The notes: generated by a model not told the origin, from the sequence alone. A DNA stretch of 64,000 bases from CATOSK01 sp963665735 (GCA_963665735.1 OY762444.1:496001-560000), one strand, 5' to 3'. Shown: positions 1 to 8,539, counted from the stretch's first letter. A program made the numbers and translations.

Positions 1-597
1 CCAAGCCGCCTACTAACCCTCCTTCCCACAAAAAAACCGCCGCCCAACCAAACACCCTCAACCTCCGTAGGGGCGGGTTTCAAACCCGCCCTACCTCTGC
101 CGCAACTACCGCCATGCCTCCACGAAACACCCCTAACCACCCGTAGGGGCGCACGGCCGTGCGCCCCTACCAACGTCACCACCAACCCGGTTGCCGGGAA
201 CAAATGCTTCCCAACCCCCGTAGGGGCAACCCTTGTGGTTGCCCTACCTTTGCCGCAACTACCGCCATGCCTCCACGAAACACCCCCAACCTCCGTAGGG
301 GCGGGTTTCAAACCCGCCCGTTCCTCGCCCCCAACAACCACTTGCCACCGCTAAAATCCCCCACCTTCAACCGTCATTCCGGCGAAAGCCGGAATCCAGA
401 AATCCTTAACCCCAAGGCCGTTGCCTTTCCCGAAAATTCCCTGCCAACTCCTACCATCGTCGCCCAACCAAAACACCATCAACAAATCCCCCTCCCCCTA
501 CCAGGGGGAGGGCCGGGGAGGGGGTCCGTCCCCCCGTGCTATACTGCCAACATCCCAACCATCCACGCCAACCAACCCCAACCAAGGAGTCACCATC
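1..597. repeat. Repeat-dense non-coding segment
   Basis: No credible gene is seen before 598. The segment holds several dispersed palindromes. Two copies of a GTAGGGGCGGGTTTC-type stem-loop lie at 67-94 and 295-320. A GTAGGGGCGCACGGC-type palindrome is at 143-170, a GTAGGGGCAACCC-type palindrome at 220-247, and a GTCATTCCGGCGAAAGCC-type hairpin at 372-397. A CCCTCCCCCTACCAGGGGG stem-loop is at 482-527. The spacer at about 91-137 is repeated at 244-292, so part of the block is a tandem duplication. Confidence 0.8.
143..247. repeat. Composite dispersed repeat, copy 1
   Basis: Two palindromes, one with core GCGCACGGCCGTGCGC and one with core GGCAACCCTTGTGGTTGCC, are joined by a spacer of about 50 bp. 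The whole unit recurs at 4168-4271 with only a few differences, so it moved or was copied as one composite of about 105 bp. Confidence 0.75.
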
Positions 598-1974
598 ATG
601 TCCCCTTCCAACGCCACCAAAACCTTCGTGGACTGGATTCACTCCACCCGCTGCCCCGACATCCCCGCCGATGTCCGCCGTACCACCGTCCTCGCCATCT
701 ACGACGACACCGCCGCCAACCTGGCCTGCTCCCTGCTGCCCTTGGCTCATACCATCGTCCACTACGCCGACCTCATCGGTGGCCGCCCCGACTGCACCAT
801 CGTCGGCTTCCCCGACCGCACCTCCGTCCTCAACGCCGCCCTGGTCAACGGCACCATCGGCCACGGCAACGAAGTTGACTGCACCGACGACACCGGCCAG
901 CCCCGCACTCTCCCCGCCATCATCGCCGCGGCCCTGGCTGCCGGCCAGTACGCCGGCGCCTCCGGTCAGGAAATCGTCCGCGCCGTCGCCCTCGGCCACG
1001 AAATGTCCCACCGCATCCACCGCGTCCAGGACAAGGTGGAACTGGAAACCGGCTCCAAGTCCGACCCTATTGACGTAGGACATTCGATGGGTTCCGCCGT
1101 CGCCGCCAGCGTCTGCCTCGGCCTCGACCCCGCCGGCATCGAAGCCGCCCTCAGTCTGGCCGCCGTCATGGTTGCCGACACCGTGCCCCCCATTGACCGC
1201 GAGTACGAGCACATGGTCAAGTCCTTCATGCGCGGCGGCGTCGGTTCCCGCAATGGCGTAGCCGCCGCCCTCATGGCCCAGGCCGGTTTCGACGCCCCGC
1301 CAGACATCTTCGACGGCCCCGGCGGTTTCTTCAACAGTCGCCTCGGCATCCCCGAACCCGGCCCCGAATTTGCCGGCAACCTGGGCCAGGAATACAGCGT
1401 CGCCCGCACCCGTTTCAAGCGGGCCAGCGCCGGCGGCCCCAACCAGGGCGCGCGACTGGCCCTAACCGAACTCATGGCCGAAAACTCCCTGACCCATGAG
1501 GACATCGCCGAAATCCGCGTCGTCATCGGCCCCGGCGGACTCAACACCATTACCTCGGTGCCGCATCCCACCGTTTACTACGGCTACGTGCTGGGCAACG
1601 CCGCCGTCTATGGCGGAATCGGTTTCCTCCAGGCCCACGACCCCGCCTACTACGACAGTCCCGAAGTTTCCTCCCTGCGACAGCGTCTCCACATATCCGC
1701 CGACCCGTCCTGGCCCACCCGCGGCGATGAGCGTTACCGCGGGGCCGTAACCATAACCACCAACGACGGACGCCAACTCCAGAAAGAAAGCCTCTGGCGC
1801 CGGATGTCCGAAGAAGAAGTTGACGCCAAGTTCATCCACCTGGCCGGACTCCGCATCGGCGAAGACCGCGCCCGCGAGTTGGGCCAAACCCTCAAACAAG
1901 TTGAATCCGTGGATAACATCAACCAAATCCTGACCCACCTGGAAATCCCCGCCGCCCGCCTCCAAGACCTCTAA
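598..1974 (+). CDS. MmgE/PrpD family protein
   Basis: A 458-residue protein of the MmgE/PrpD family, whose members include 2-methylcitrate dehydratase, cis-aconitate decarboxylase and iminodisuccinate epimerase. The N-terminal helical domain is recognisable from VRRTTVLAIYDD and the alanine-rich HGNEVDCTDD / HPAxI-like segment. The smaller C-terminal lid domain follows from about residue 270 (RFKRASAGGPNQGARLALTE). The start at 598 is chosen because AAGGAG lies about 10 nt upstream and the family N-terminus begins there, although the frame is open further upstream through repeat DNA. Length fits the family. The exact substrate cannot be read from sequence, and no other methylcitrate-cycle genes are nearby. 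A bidirectional terminator follows. Confidence 0.85.
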   Translation: MSPSNATKTFVDWIHSTRCPDIPADVRRTTVLAIYDDTAANLACSLLPLAHTIVHYADLIGGRPDCTIVGFPDRTSVLNAALVNGTIGHGNEVDCTDDTGQPRTLPAIIAAALAAGQYAGASGQEIVRAVALGHEMSHRIHRVQDKVELETGSKSDPIDVGHSMGSAVAASVCLGLDPAGIEAALSLAAVMVADTVPPIDREYEHMVKSFMRGGVGSRNGVAAALMAQAGFDAPPDIFDGPGGFFNSRLGIPEPGPEFAGNLGQEYSVARTRFKRASAGGPNQGARLALTELMAENSLTHEDIAEIRVVIGPGGLNTITSVPHPTVYYGYVLGNAAVYGGIGFLQAHDPAYYDSPEVSSLRQRLHISADPSWPTRGDERYRGAVTITTNDGRQLQKESLWRRMSEEEVDAKFIHLAGLRIGEDRARELGQTLKQVESVDNINQILTHLEIPAARLQDL

Positions 1975-2026
1975 CCCCAACCCCGAAGGGGAATAAAAAT
2001 GTCTCCCCCGATGTGATTCTCCCATC

Positions 2027-2064
2027 AAAAATCCCCTAACCCTGCCAGGGTCGGGGATTTTTTT
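2027..2064. terminator. Bidirectional Rho-independent terminator
   Basis: AAATCCCC and GGGGATTT arms enclose a CCCTGCCAGGG inner hairpin. There is a run of T on the plus strand after the stem and a run of A before it, so it can terminate both the plus-strand MmgE/PrpD gene and the convergent minus-strand LRR gene. Confidence 0.85.
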
Positions 2065-2117
2065 GTGGGGGGGCAGCACTGGGGCGCGGAGGGTTGGGGG
2101 AGTTTTGGGTGGGCGGT

Positions 2118-3770
2118 TCAGGGGCAGTAGGGGAGGGGATCTTGGTATGCTAGGTATGGGAGATTGGAAGGGACGCACCCGGTTAGTTGGTTGCCTCCGA
2201 GCCCCAGGTTTTCCAGGTTGGAGAGGTTGCCCAACTCCGGGGGGATTTCCCCGGTAAATTGGTTGCCTCCGAGCCCCAGGGTTTCCAGGTTGGAGAGGTT
2301 GCCCAACTCCGGGGGGATTTCCCCGGTAAATTGGTTGTCGTCGAGCCCCAGGGTTTCCAGGTTGGAGAGGTTGCCCAATTCCGGGGGGATTTCCCCGGTT
2401 AGCTGGTTGTCGCTGAGGTCCAGGCGTAGCAGGTTGGATAGGTTGCCCAGCTCCGGGGGGATTTCCCCGGTTAGCTGGTTGCCTTGGAGATGCATCCCCC
2501 ACAGGTTGGAGAGGTTGCCCAACTCCGGGGGGATTTCCCCGGTTAGCTGGTTGCCTTGGAGCAGCATCCCTCGCAGGTTGGACAGGTTGCCCAGCTCCGG
2601 GGGGATTTCCCCGGTTAATTCGTTGACGTAGAGGCTTAGCGTTTCCAGGTTGGATAGGCTGCCCAGTTCCGGGGGGATTTCCCCGGTTAATTCGTTGCCG
2701 TAGAGGCTTAGCAATTCTAGGTTGGAGAGGTTGCCCAGTTCCGGGGGGATTTCCCCGGTTAGCTGGTTTTCGTTGAGGTACAGCCATCTCAGGTTGGAGA
2801 GGCTGCCCAGCTCCGGGGGGATTTCCCCGGTTAGCTGGTTGTCGTCGAGGTCCAGCAATTCTAGGTTGGAGAGGTTGCCCAGTTCCGGGGGGATTTCCCC
2901 GGTTAGCTGGTTGTCGTAGAGGTCCAGGCGTAGCAGGTTGGAGAGGTTGCCCAGCTCCGGGGGGATTTCCCCGGTTAGCTGGTTTTCGTCGAGGTCCAGC
3001 AATTCTAGGTTGGAGAGGTTGCCCAGCTCCGGGGGGATTTCCCCGGTTAGCTGGTTTTCGTCGAGGTCCAGCAATTCTAGGTTGGAGAGGTTGCCCAGTT
3101 CCGGGGGGATTTCCCCGGTTAGCTGGTTTTCGTGGAGGTACAGCGTTTCCAGGTTGGAGAGGTTGCCCAGTTCCGGGGGGATTTCCCCGGTTAGCTGGTT
3201 TTCGTGGAGGTACAGCGTTTCCAGGTTGGAGAGGTTGCCCAGTTCCGGGGGGATTTCCCCGGTTAGCCGGTAGCCGGAGATGTCCAGCTCGGTCACGCGT
3301 CCTTTTTCGTCGGTTTCCACGCCACTCCACTCGCTGAAGGGGGCGTCGGTGAGCCAAGTTTTGTAAAGGTAGTCCCAGTTGGGGCCGTTGGTGGCGTGGT
3401 AGAGGGCTTCCAAGGCGGCGCGGTCGGTTTCCGGTGATGTTTGGGACGGGGGGAACAACGCAATTCCGGGGGCCTGGCGGTCGGCGTCCCGGTTGGAGGA
3501 AGTATCGGGTTCGGGGGTTTCACCGGAAGTTGGCAGGAAAGGGAAGGCGCCGGTTTCGGCGGGGTCGTCACGGACGGGTTGCCGGGTGGAGGCCGGTTCA
3601 GGGACAGCGCGGTCGGTTTCGGCGGGGGATTCTTCCCGCTGGGAACGGGGTTCTTCGCGGTCGTCCCGGTCGTCGGAGGCGGAACCGCAGGCGGTCAGGG
3701 CCAGGGCCAGCAGCAACAGAGACGGGATAATAAGCAAAGCGCGGAAGGACGATGGGGCAGTGAAGGACAT
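2118..3770 (-). CDS. Leucine-rich repeat lipoprotein
   Basis: A secreted, lipid-anchored protein of about 550 residues. The N-terminus is a signal peptide (hydrophobic run, then the lipobox LTAC; Cys about residue 28 from this start). A charged, disordered linker rich in D, E, R and P follows, up to about residue 115. Next is the short cap domain found before bacterial plant-type LRRs (DRAALEALYHATNGPNW, then WSGVETDEKGRVTELDISG). Fifteen 24-residue repeats of the type LTGEIPPELGNLSNLexLxL fill residues about 169-528, and the C-terminal cap ends in YCP. The repeat is the plant-specific LRR class. The likely role is extracellular binding or adhesion, but the ligand is unknown. An upstream ATG at 3791 is possible; the chosen start puts the basic n-region directly before the hydrophobic core. 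Confidence 0.85.
   Translation of the reverse strand: MSFTAPSSFRALLIIPSLLLLALALTACGSASDDRDDREEPRSQREESPAETDRAVPEPASTRQPVRDDPAETGAFPFLPTSGETPEPDTSSNRDADRQAPGIALFPPSQTSPETDRAALEALYHATNGPNWDYLYKTWLTDAPFSEWSGVETDEKGRVTELDISGYRLTGEIPPELGNLSNLETLYLHENQLTGEIPPELGNLSNLETLYLHENQLTGEIPPELGNLSNLELLDLDENQLTGEIPPELGNLSNLELLDLDENQLTGEIPPELGNLSNLLRLDLYDNQLTGEIPPELGNLSNLELLDLDDNQLTGEIPPELGSLSNLRWLYLNENQLTGEIPPELGNLSNLELLSLYGNELTGEIPPELGSLSNLETLSLYVNELTGEIPPELGNLSNLRGMLLQGNQLTGEIPPELGNLSNLWGMHLQGNQLTGEIPPELGNLSNLLRLDLSDNQLTGEIPPELGNLSNLETLGLDDNQFTGEIPPELGNLSNLETLGLGGNQFTGEIPPELGNLSNLENLGLGGNQLTGCVPSNLPYLAYQDPLPYCP
2187..3266 (-). repeat. Tandem 72-bp coding repeats (15 units)
   Basis: Fifteen consecutive 72-bp units encode the LRR array. 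The GEIPPEL segment is almost invariant at DNA level in every unit. Variation is concentrated in the few codons for the exposed positions (for example ETLYLHEN, ELLDLDEN, RGMLLQGN). The units stay open in other frames too, which produces long spurious reading frames. Confidence 0.95.
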
Positions 3771-4353
3771 GGCCGGAACCCCCAACAGCAAGGCTTAGGT
3801 TCTGGCTGCGGTCGCCTGCCCCGACGAAATGGAAATAGCCAAGGGGGAATGAGCGCTCATCCCTGGCAAGGGTTCGATGTCGTGATGTAGGCAACTGTGC
3901 GGGTGACCGTAGCGGTTTTATCCTAGCGGTTGGGGTTGGCGGGTGTCAAATTGATGGTTGCCGGCGGGGGGAGGGCAACCACAAGGGTTGCCCCTACGGG
4001 CGTCGGGGGTGTTTCGCATTTCCGGGTCGCGGCCCACGTTGCCGATGGTTGTCCCTGCGGGGGTTGGGGGTGTTTCGTGGGGGGGCTAGGTTGGTTTGGG
4101 CCGGGGTTTCTGGGTTTCGGCCTTCGTCGGAATGATGGTTGGGGCGTTGCGGGGGCTGGTGGTGGACGTAGAGGCGCACCGCCGTGCGCCCCTACCAACC
4201 TTCACCACCAACCCGGTTGCCGGAAACAAACCCTTTCCAACCCCCGTAGGGGCAACCCTTGTGGCTGCCCTGGCGTCTGCCCCAAGTTGCCCCTCGCCCC
4301 GGCCCGTGTATAATGGACGCCAAAACCCGGCGCAGCTCCAACCAGGAGGCCAA
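3771..4353. other. Non-coding region with repeats and a 12-bp palindrome
   Basis: No convincing gene. It contains a perfect palindrome ATGAGCGCTCAT at 3849-3860 upstream of the LRR gene, which could be an operator. A GGCAACCACAAGGGTTGCC-type repeat lies at 3972-3997. The composite repeat, copy 2, is at 4168-4271. Confidence 0.6.
4168..4271. repeat. Composite dispersed repeat, copy 2
   Basis: Near-identical to 143-247: a GCGCACCGCCGTGCGC palindrome, the same spacer, then a GGCAACCCTTGTGGCTGCC palindrome. It ends about 80 bp before the next gene start. Confidence 0.75.
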
Positions 4354-4716
4354 ATGCCCATCATACAACGGCCCTACGTCCCCCCCGAAGACCAGGTTCC
4401 CCAGGAAGATTCCTACGTCAACCCCGGCGACACCGCCAGCGACGGACTTAGCGGCGAACCCATCACCTTCTACGCTGACTCCATGCACATCTTCAGCAGC
4501 CTTTACTCCGCCGTCCTTTTCTTCGGCGAGCAGATGGAAGAGCGCGAACCCATCCTCCGCACCCGCATCAAGGTCAGCCCCCAGATGCTCAAGGCCATTG
4601 CCCTCTTGACCGCCAAGCACGTCCGCGAATACGAAGCCGCCGTCGGCCCCATCTCTCTCCCCGAACAGGTTTACGCCGCCTGGGAACTCGAATCCGAAGC
4701 CCTGGAGACCCAATAA
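4354..4716 (+). CDS. DUF3467-like protein
   Basis: A 120-residue protein with a perfect AGGAGG 4 nt before the ATG. The core FYADSMHIFSSLYSAVLFFG, then RIKVSPQMLKAI, then EYEAAVGPI follows the pattern of DUF3467 proteins: a strand with an N/D-S motif, an MSPQHAK-type motif, then YE-x-x-x-G. The function of that family is unknown. The stop codon overlaps the next gene's ATG (TAATG), so the two are probably translationally coupled. Confidence 0.6.
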   Translation: MPIIQRPYVPPEDQVPQEDSYVNPGDTASDGLSGEPITFYADSMHIFSSLYSAVLFFGEQMEEREPILRTRIKVSPQMLKAIALLTAKHVREYEAAVGPISLPEQVYAAWELESEALETQ

Positions 4717-5210
4717 TGGCCTCCGAAAAAGACCGCCCCGTCGCCGAAGACCTGGCCCTTCCCGTGGTAGTCGAGCCGGGCGTTAATGCTGCCGTCCCCG
4801 ACGATTGGGAATGGCGGCTGGTTGGCACCAGCCAGCCCAACGCCGCCACTTTCCACATCAACCACACCGACGTCACCAACGTCAAGGTGGACGTTCTGAC
4901 CGCCGCCGACGTGCCGCCGGAAGCCCCCTTCGTCCTGACCAAAGACCTCCCCATCATCATCATTGACAGCCTGGACAAGTATTGGGCCGGCGAGTCCCGC
5001 GCCGCCCTGCCCCTGACCGGCCTCCGCGTCCCCATCGAAGGCGACACCGAAGAGGAAGCCAAGCGCAACCTGGCCGGCGACCTTGCCGCCCAATTCCGCC
5101 TGCTGCTGCTGCTGTCCACCTCCCGCCAGGGCAACCTCGCCCCCCAGCTAGTCGAAAACCTGTCCCTCTACAACTCCATAATGGCCCCCCGCAACGAAAC
5201 CAACCGCTGA
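4716..5210 (+). CDS. Hypothetical protein coupled to the DUF3467-like gene
   Basis: A 164-residue protein that starts inside the stop of the preceding gene. No family was recognised. It shows an acidic N-terminus, a hydrophobic strand LPIIIIDSLDKYW around residues 78-90, and a segment GLRVPIEGDTEEEAKRNLAG followed by a leucine-rich helix. This looks like a small alpha/beta protein. The tight coupling suggests it acts with the DUF3467-like protein. Confidence 0.55.
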   Translation: MASEKDRPVAEDLALPVVVEPGVNAAVPDDWEWRLVGTSQPNAATFHINHTDVTNVKVDVLTAADVPPEAPFVLTKDLPIIIIDSLDKYWAGESRAALPLTGLRVPIEGDTEEEAKRNLAGDLAAQFRLLLLLSTSRQGNLAPQLVENLSLYNSIMAPRNETNR

Positions 5211-5540
5211 TAACCCTGGCACAGCAAGGCTATCGCACATAGCGGACGGACTTGGAAAAATCCCCTCCCCCTACCAGGGGGAGGGCCAGGGAGGGGGTCA
5301 AAAAGTCCCTTCCCCCTCGATGGGGGAAGGTTAGGATGGGGGTGAAACCCTGGTCCTCTGCCAATTCCCTCCCGCCGGAATCCCCAAAACCCACCATCCA
5401 ATCCTCTTGTCATAATCGCCATAACCGCAGGTAAACTACCCCCGGTCTTGGCCGTCATTCCCGCGAAAGCGGGAACCTAATCCCCTGCGCTGAACCGGCG
5501 GGGACGCGCCAACCCCAACTCTGCAAGAGCGAGTCCGCCA
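5211..5540. repeat. Intergenic repeats
   Basis: Two adjacent stem-loops of the CCCTCCCCCTACCAGGGGG family are at 5256-5345; the second is a TTCCCCCTCGATGGGGGAA variant. A CGTCATTCCCGCGAAAGCG hairpin is at 5453-5477. No gene is supported here. Confidence 0.75.
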
Positions 5541-6560
5541 TTGGAACCTGCTGACCAAATCCGGCTGGCGAAAGAAAACCTGGTCCTGGCCGTATCCTTC
5601 GCCACGGCTGCCGACCAAGGCGTCATCGGCGCCCGTTTCGTACCCCGCAACCCCGACGACGAATCCACCCGCCGGCGGTTCGACTCTTCCGCTCCCCTGC
5701 AAATCCACGACCCCGGCGACCTCCGCCGCTGCGTCAACAACCAGGTTCGATGCGCCTTCGCCTTCTCCGCCCTCCAAACCAACCGCGCCCTGGAGTTCCT
5801 CTACGGCGACAATCCCATCAACGACCCCGACTCCGACCTGCAAGCCGCCCGCTGCATCATCTACCTTATCAGCGAAACCGTCGCCGCCGACCTGATGGCC
5901 CCGGTCTGGATTTGCCCCCCGGAATACCGCCGACCCTTCACCGTAGAACCCGCCGACTTCCTTCTGGACGCCGCCGCCCTGGACGGCCAACCCGTAGGCT
6001 GGGAGGACTTCGGCGGCATGGATAAATACCTGGCCCTGCTGGACTTCTGCGCCAACCCAACCCTGACCTTCCAACCCACGCCGCTATTGCAAGAACCTTC
6101 CTCCGGCGGAGAAACTCCCTCCCCCTACGAGGGGGAGGGTTGGGGAGGGGGTGGACTCCCGGCCCTGAACCGCCACCGCCTCCCGTTGTTAACCAATCCA
6201 CCCCGCCAAGCCGGACACCCGCAACCGCTTGCCTCGGAACCCACCACCGTCGTTCCAACATCCACCGACAAAAAAACACCCTCCCCTTACCAGGGGGAGA
6301 GCCGTGGAGAAGGTCAACACCCCAACTCAGTGGACGCCTTCGTCCAGACCCAATGCCGCGTCAACCCCGAAGAAATGACCATCGCCAAAGACCTCTACGC
6401 CGCCTACCAGCAACACTGCCGTCAAAACGCGCAGAAACCCCTAAGCCAGCGCAGCTTCGGAATGGGCCTGACCGCCCTGGGATTCGAGCGCCGTCGCCGT
6501 GGCAAAGGCAAACACTGGTGGCTCGGCCTCTCCCCCAACTCCGTACCCGCCACAGCTTGA
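5541..6560 (+). CDS. Protein with a primase/D5-type C-terminal domain, carrying two in-frame repeat insertions
   Basis: A 339-residue protein from a TTG start; the start is uncertain because no good ribosome site is seen. Residues about 1-180 are unrecognised. Residues about 268-332 (VDAFVQTQCRVNPEE, LYAAYQQHC, PLSQRSFGMGLTALGFERRRR, HWWLGL) match the winged-helix domain at the C-terminus of phage/plasmid P4-type primases, without the AAA+ helicase that normally precedes it. Two stretches between about residues 190 and 260 (TPSPYEGEGWGGGG and TPSPYQGESRGEG) are translations of the dispersed intergenic stem-loop. The linker has therefore been built or lengthened by repeat insertion without breaking the frame. 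The gene may be a remnant of a mobile element. Confidence 0.5.
   Translation: MEPADQIRLAKENLVLAVSFATAADQGVIGARFVPRNPDDESTRRRFDSSAPLQIHDPGDLRRCVNNQVRCAFAFSALQTNRALEFLYGDNPINDPDSDLQAARCIIYLISETVAADLMAPVWICPPEYRRPFTVEPADFLLDAAALDGQPVGWEDFGGMDKYLALLDFCANPTLTFQPTPLLQEPSSGGETPSPYEGEGWGGGGLPALNRHRLPLLTNPPRQAGHPQPLASEPTTVVPTSTDKKTPSPYQGESRGEGQHPNSVDAFVQTQCRVNPEEMTIAKDLYAAYQQHCRQNAQKPLSQRSFGMGLTALGFERRRRGKGKHWWLGLSPNSVPATA
6114..6155 (+). repeat. Dispersed stem-loop repeat inside a coding sequence, copy A
   Basis: Same sequence pattern as the intergenic copies at 482-527 and 5256-5300 (CCCTCCCCCTACGAGGGGG stem-loop plus a G-rich tail). It is read in frame within the 5541-6560 gene. Confidence 0.85.
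6278..6314 (+). repeat. Dispersed stem-loop repeat inside a coding sequence, copy B
   Basis: A second, slightly diverged copy (CCCTCCCCTTACCAGGGGG) in the same gene and the same reading frame as copy A. Confidence 0.8.
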
Positions 6561-6738
6561 CTCGTGGGGCAGGTTTCAAACCTGCTCCTACCCTTTCCGC
6601 GATTACCGTCATTCCGGCGAAGGCCGGAATCCAGAAATCCCCTCCCCCTCGAAACGCGAGATGCGAATTGACAACTGACCAAGAGGAAAGCCCCCAGGAG
6701 GGTGTAAGCTGGCCTTACCCGACCAAAGGAGGCCCGCC
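6561..6738. repeat. Intergenic repeats before the transposase fragment
   Basis: Contains a GTGGGGCAGGTTTCAAACC stem-loop at 6564-6591 and a CGTCATTCCGGCGAAGGCC hairpin at 6607-6632. No transposon terminal repeat was identified. Confidence 0.6.
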
Positions 6739-7422
6739 ATGACCTGGGCCCTGGACACGACGCCGGTTCCCCTGGCGCGCCGTTGCCGTGGCCGGCGCCA
6801 CCGTCTCTTTGCCGACGAGGCAGCCATTGGTCGGGGCGGCAGCGACCGGGACTGGCGCTATGGGTGCAAGCTGCTGCTTTCGGTGACGCCGGAGGGGGTG
6901 GTCACCGGATTCCTGCTGGCTCCGGCCAATACCGAAGACCGTTGGCTGGCCGAGTCCTTCTTCTGCTGGCGGAACCGGAAGGATGACGCTCCGGTGAACC
7001 CCCTGGACCTGCCCCGCCGACGCAACGGTCGGCCCTGCGTGGGTCCCACCGGCCCCGTGGGGCCGCGGTGGGGAGTGGGAGAGGCCAGCGGGTCGGCCTA
7101 CCTGGCCGACGACGGGTTCTTCGGAGCCTGGTGGCAGTCCCACTGGCGGGAGGATTGCCAGGCAGCGACGCTGACCCCCAAAAACTGCGTGGGAACCACC
7201 GCCCCCTGGTGGCGGCAGCAACATCACCGCCGGAGGCAGATAGTGGAGACGGTCAACGGCTGGCTGGAAGAGGTGTTCCACCTGCCCTTCCCCCGGGCCC
7301 GCAGCCGGTGGGGGCTGCTGACCCGAGTGGCGGCCAAGGTGGCGGCCCTGAACCTGGGCATCCGCTTGAACCGGCTCCTGGGCCGCCCCGGTCTGGCCTT
7401 CGCCACCCTCTTTAATGGATAA
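6739..7422 (+). CDS. Transposase, 5'-truncated (IS982/IS4-like DDE domain)
   Basis: A 227-residue DDE transposase catalytic region. Visible are the first Asp in WALDTTPV, the strand YGCKLLLSVTPEGVVTGF followed by APANTEDR, the second Asp in LADDGFFG, and the Glu in IVETVNGWLEE. The C-terminal RVAAKVAALNLGIRLNRLLGRP is typical of IS982/IS5-type elements. Full-length family members carry about 80-100 more N-terminal residues, so this copy starts inside the protein. An AAGGAGG 6 nt before the ATG could still allow expression. No flanking inverted repeats were found. It is probably an inactive remnant. Confidence 0.7.
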   Translation: MTWALDTTPVPLARRCRGRRHRLFADEAAIGRGGSDRDWRYGCKLLLSVTPEGVVTGFLLAPANTEDRWLAESFFCWRNRKDDAPVNPLDLPRRRNGRPCVGPTGPVGPRWGVGEASGSAYLADDGFFGAWWQSHWREDCQAATLTPKNCVGTTAPWWRQQHHRRRQIVETVNGWLEEVFHLPFPRARSRWGLLTRVAAKVAALNLGIRLNRLLGRPGLAFATLFNG

Positions 7423-7555
7423 CCGACTATCATACATCACGCGTTACCAGGGGGAGAGGATTGTCACCCAAGGGGTTACATAGCCCTCACGAAGAGGCCA
7501 GGGCAACCACAAGGGTTGCCCCTGCGTTTTGACAGCCTTGCACGGGAGAGGTTGG
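7423..7555. repeat. Intergenic repeats
   Basis: A partial CCAGGGGGAGAGG stem-loop arm is at about 7446 and a GGCAACCACAAGGGTTGCC palindrome at 7499-7523. Convergent genes flank it. Confidence 0.6.
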
Positions 7556-8452
7556 TCAGGGCCACATTATCCAGCCGGTTTGGTCGGTGCGGGCGCGGAA
7601 GAGGTGGCCGCCGCCGGTGGTGACGTACATGGTTTTCATGTCGGCATCGCCGAAGCAGCAGTTGGTGGCGCGCTCGACGCGGATGGGGTGGGTGTCCAGC
7701 ACCCGGCCCTGGGGCGAAAAGACGTAAAGCATGGGGCCGGGGCCGGCGGTCTCCCAGCCGGCGCAGGCGATGATGTTGCCGTCGGTGTCCAGGGTCATGC
7801 CGTCCACGCCGCGCTGGGCGCCCCGGTGGTCAACGCCGAAGGTGTGCAGGGTTTCGTAGGCGCCCAGGGAACCGTCGTCGTTGATGGGGTAGGCGCGGAG
7901 TTCCCGCCGAGCCTCCAGCCCGTAGTCGCTCTGGGCAACGTAGAGGGTCTGCTGGTCGCGGGAAATCAGGATGCCGTTGGGACGGCTGATGTCGGTGGTG
8001 GCGCGGCTGAGGTCGTACTGGCCGTCGCCGGTGGGGTCGAGGCGCAGGACGGACATATGGTCCAGTTCCTGGGGGCCGCTGTCGCCGATGCCGCTGTACG
8101 GGTCGGTAAACCAGATGCGCCCGGAGCGGTCAACCACCAGGTCGTTGGGGTTGTTGTGCCTCATGCCGTCAAGACGGTGGGGCAGGGAGGTGACGGTTTT
8201 GCCGTCCTTCTCAAATCGGACGATGCGGCGGCCCCCCTGCTGGCAGCCGAAAAGGTTGCCCTGGGCGTCGAAACAAAGGCCGTTGACGTGGTTAACGTCG
8301 GTAAAATACTCGGTGGTTTCGCCGGTCTTGGGGTCGTAGCGCAATAGGCGGCTGGCCGGGATGTGGGTAAAGATGACGGCTTCACCGTCCCAGACCGGGC
8401 CTTCGGTGGTTCCGCCGTAGGGGCCGGCGACTAGCTCAAAGTCCCAACTCAT
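7556..8452 (-). CDS. SMP-30/gluconolactonase family protein
   Basis: A 298-residue six-bladed beta-propeller of the SMP-30/gluconolaconase/LRE family, which hydrolyses lactones with a bound divalent metal. Diagnostic segments are EGPVWDGEAVIF near the N-terminus (first metal-binding Glu), NDLVVDRSGRIWFTDP in the middle (Asn ligand and blade motif), RPNGILISRDQQTLYVAQS, and DGMTLDTDGNI (Asp ligand). The start at 8452 is chosen for the AGGAGG 9 nt upstream. The longer frame runs into MITE DNA. Likely substrate: a sugar lactone, not determinable further. Confidence 0.85.
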   Translation of the reverse strand: MSWDFELVAGPYGGTTEGPVWDGEAVIFTHIPASRLLRYDPKTGETTEYFTDVNHVNGLCFDAQGNLFGCQQGGRRIVRFEKDGKTVTSLPHRLDGMRHNNPNDLVVDRSGRIWFTDPYSGIGDSGPQELDHMSVLRLDPTGDGQYDLSRATTDISRPNGILISRDQQTLYVAQSDYGLEARRELRAYPINDDGSLGAYETLHTFGVDHRGAQRGVDGMTLDTDGNIIACAGWETAGPGPMLYVFSPQGRVLDTHPIRVERATNCCFGDADMKTMYVTTGGGHLFRARTDQTGWIMWP

Positions 8453-8539
8453 AATCGTTGCCCTCCTGTTATGTTTAGTGCGGACGGGGCAAGTATATGC
8501 GCCGGGGTTGGGGCGTGTCACCAATTGGGCGCAGCACTG

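Noticed and set aside
2187..3266. CRISPR-like regular direct repeats.
   Set aside because: Units are contiguous 72-bp coding repeats with no unique spacers and no cas genes nearby.
1462..3357. Very long repetitive minus-strand frame (ANRGNPPGTGQPLQP-type repeats) and several plus-strand repetitive frames across the LRR array.
   Set aside because: They are other-frame readings of the 72-bp LRR repeats; only the frame with signal peptide, cap and LRR consensus has protein character.
5541..7422. Prophage or plasmid island defined by the primase-like gene and transposase.
   Set aside because: No integrase, capsid, terminase or replication genes and no att repeats were seen; the two genes look like isolated remnants.
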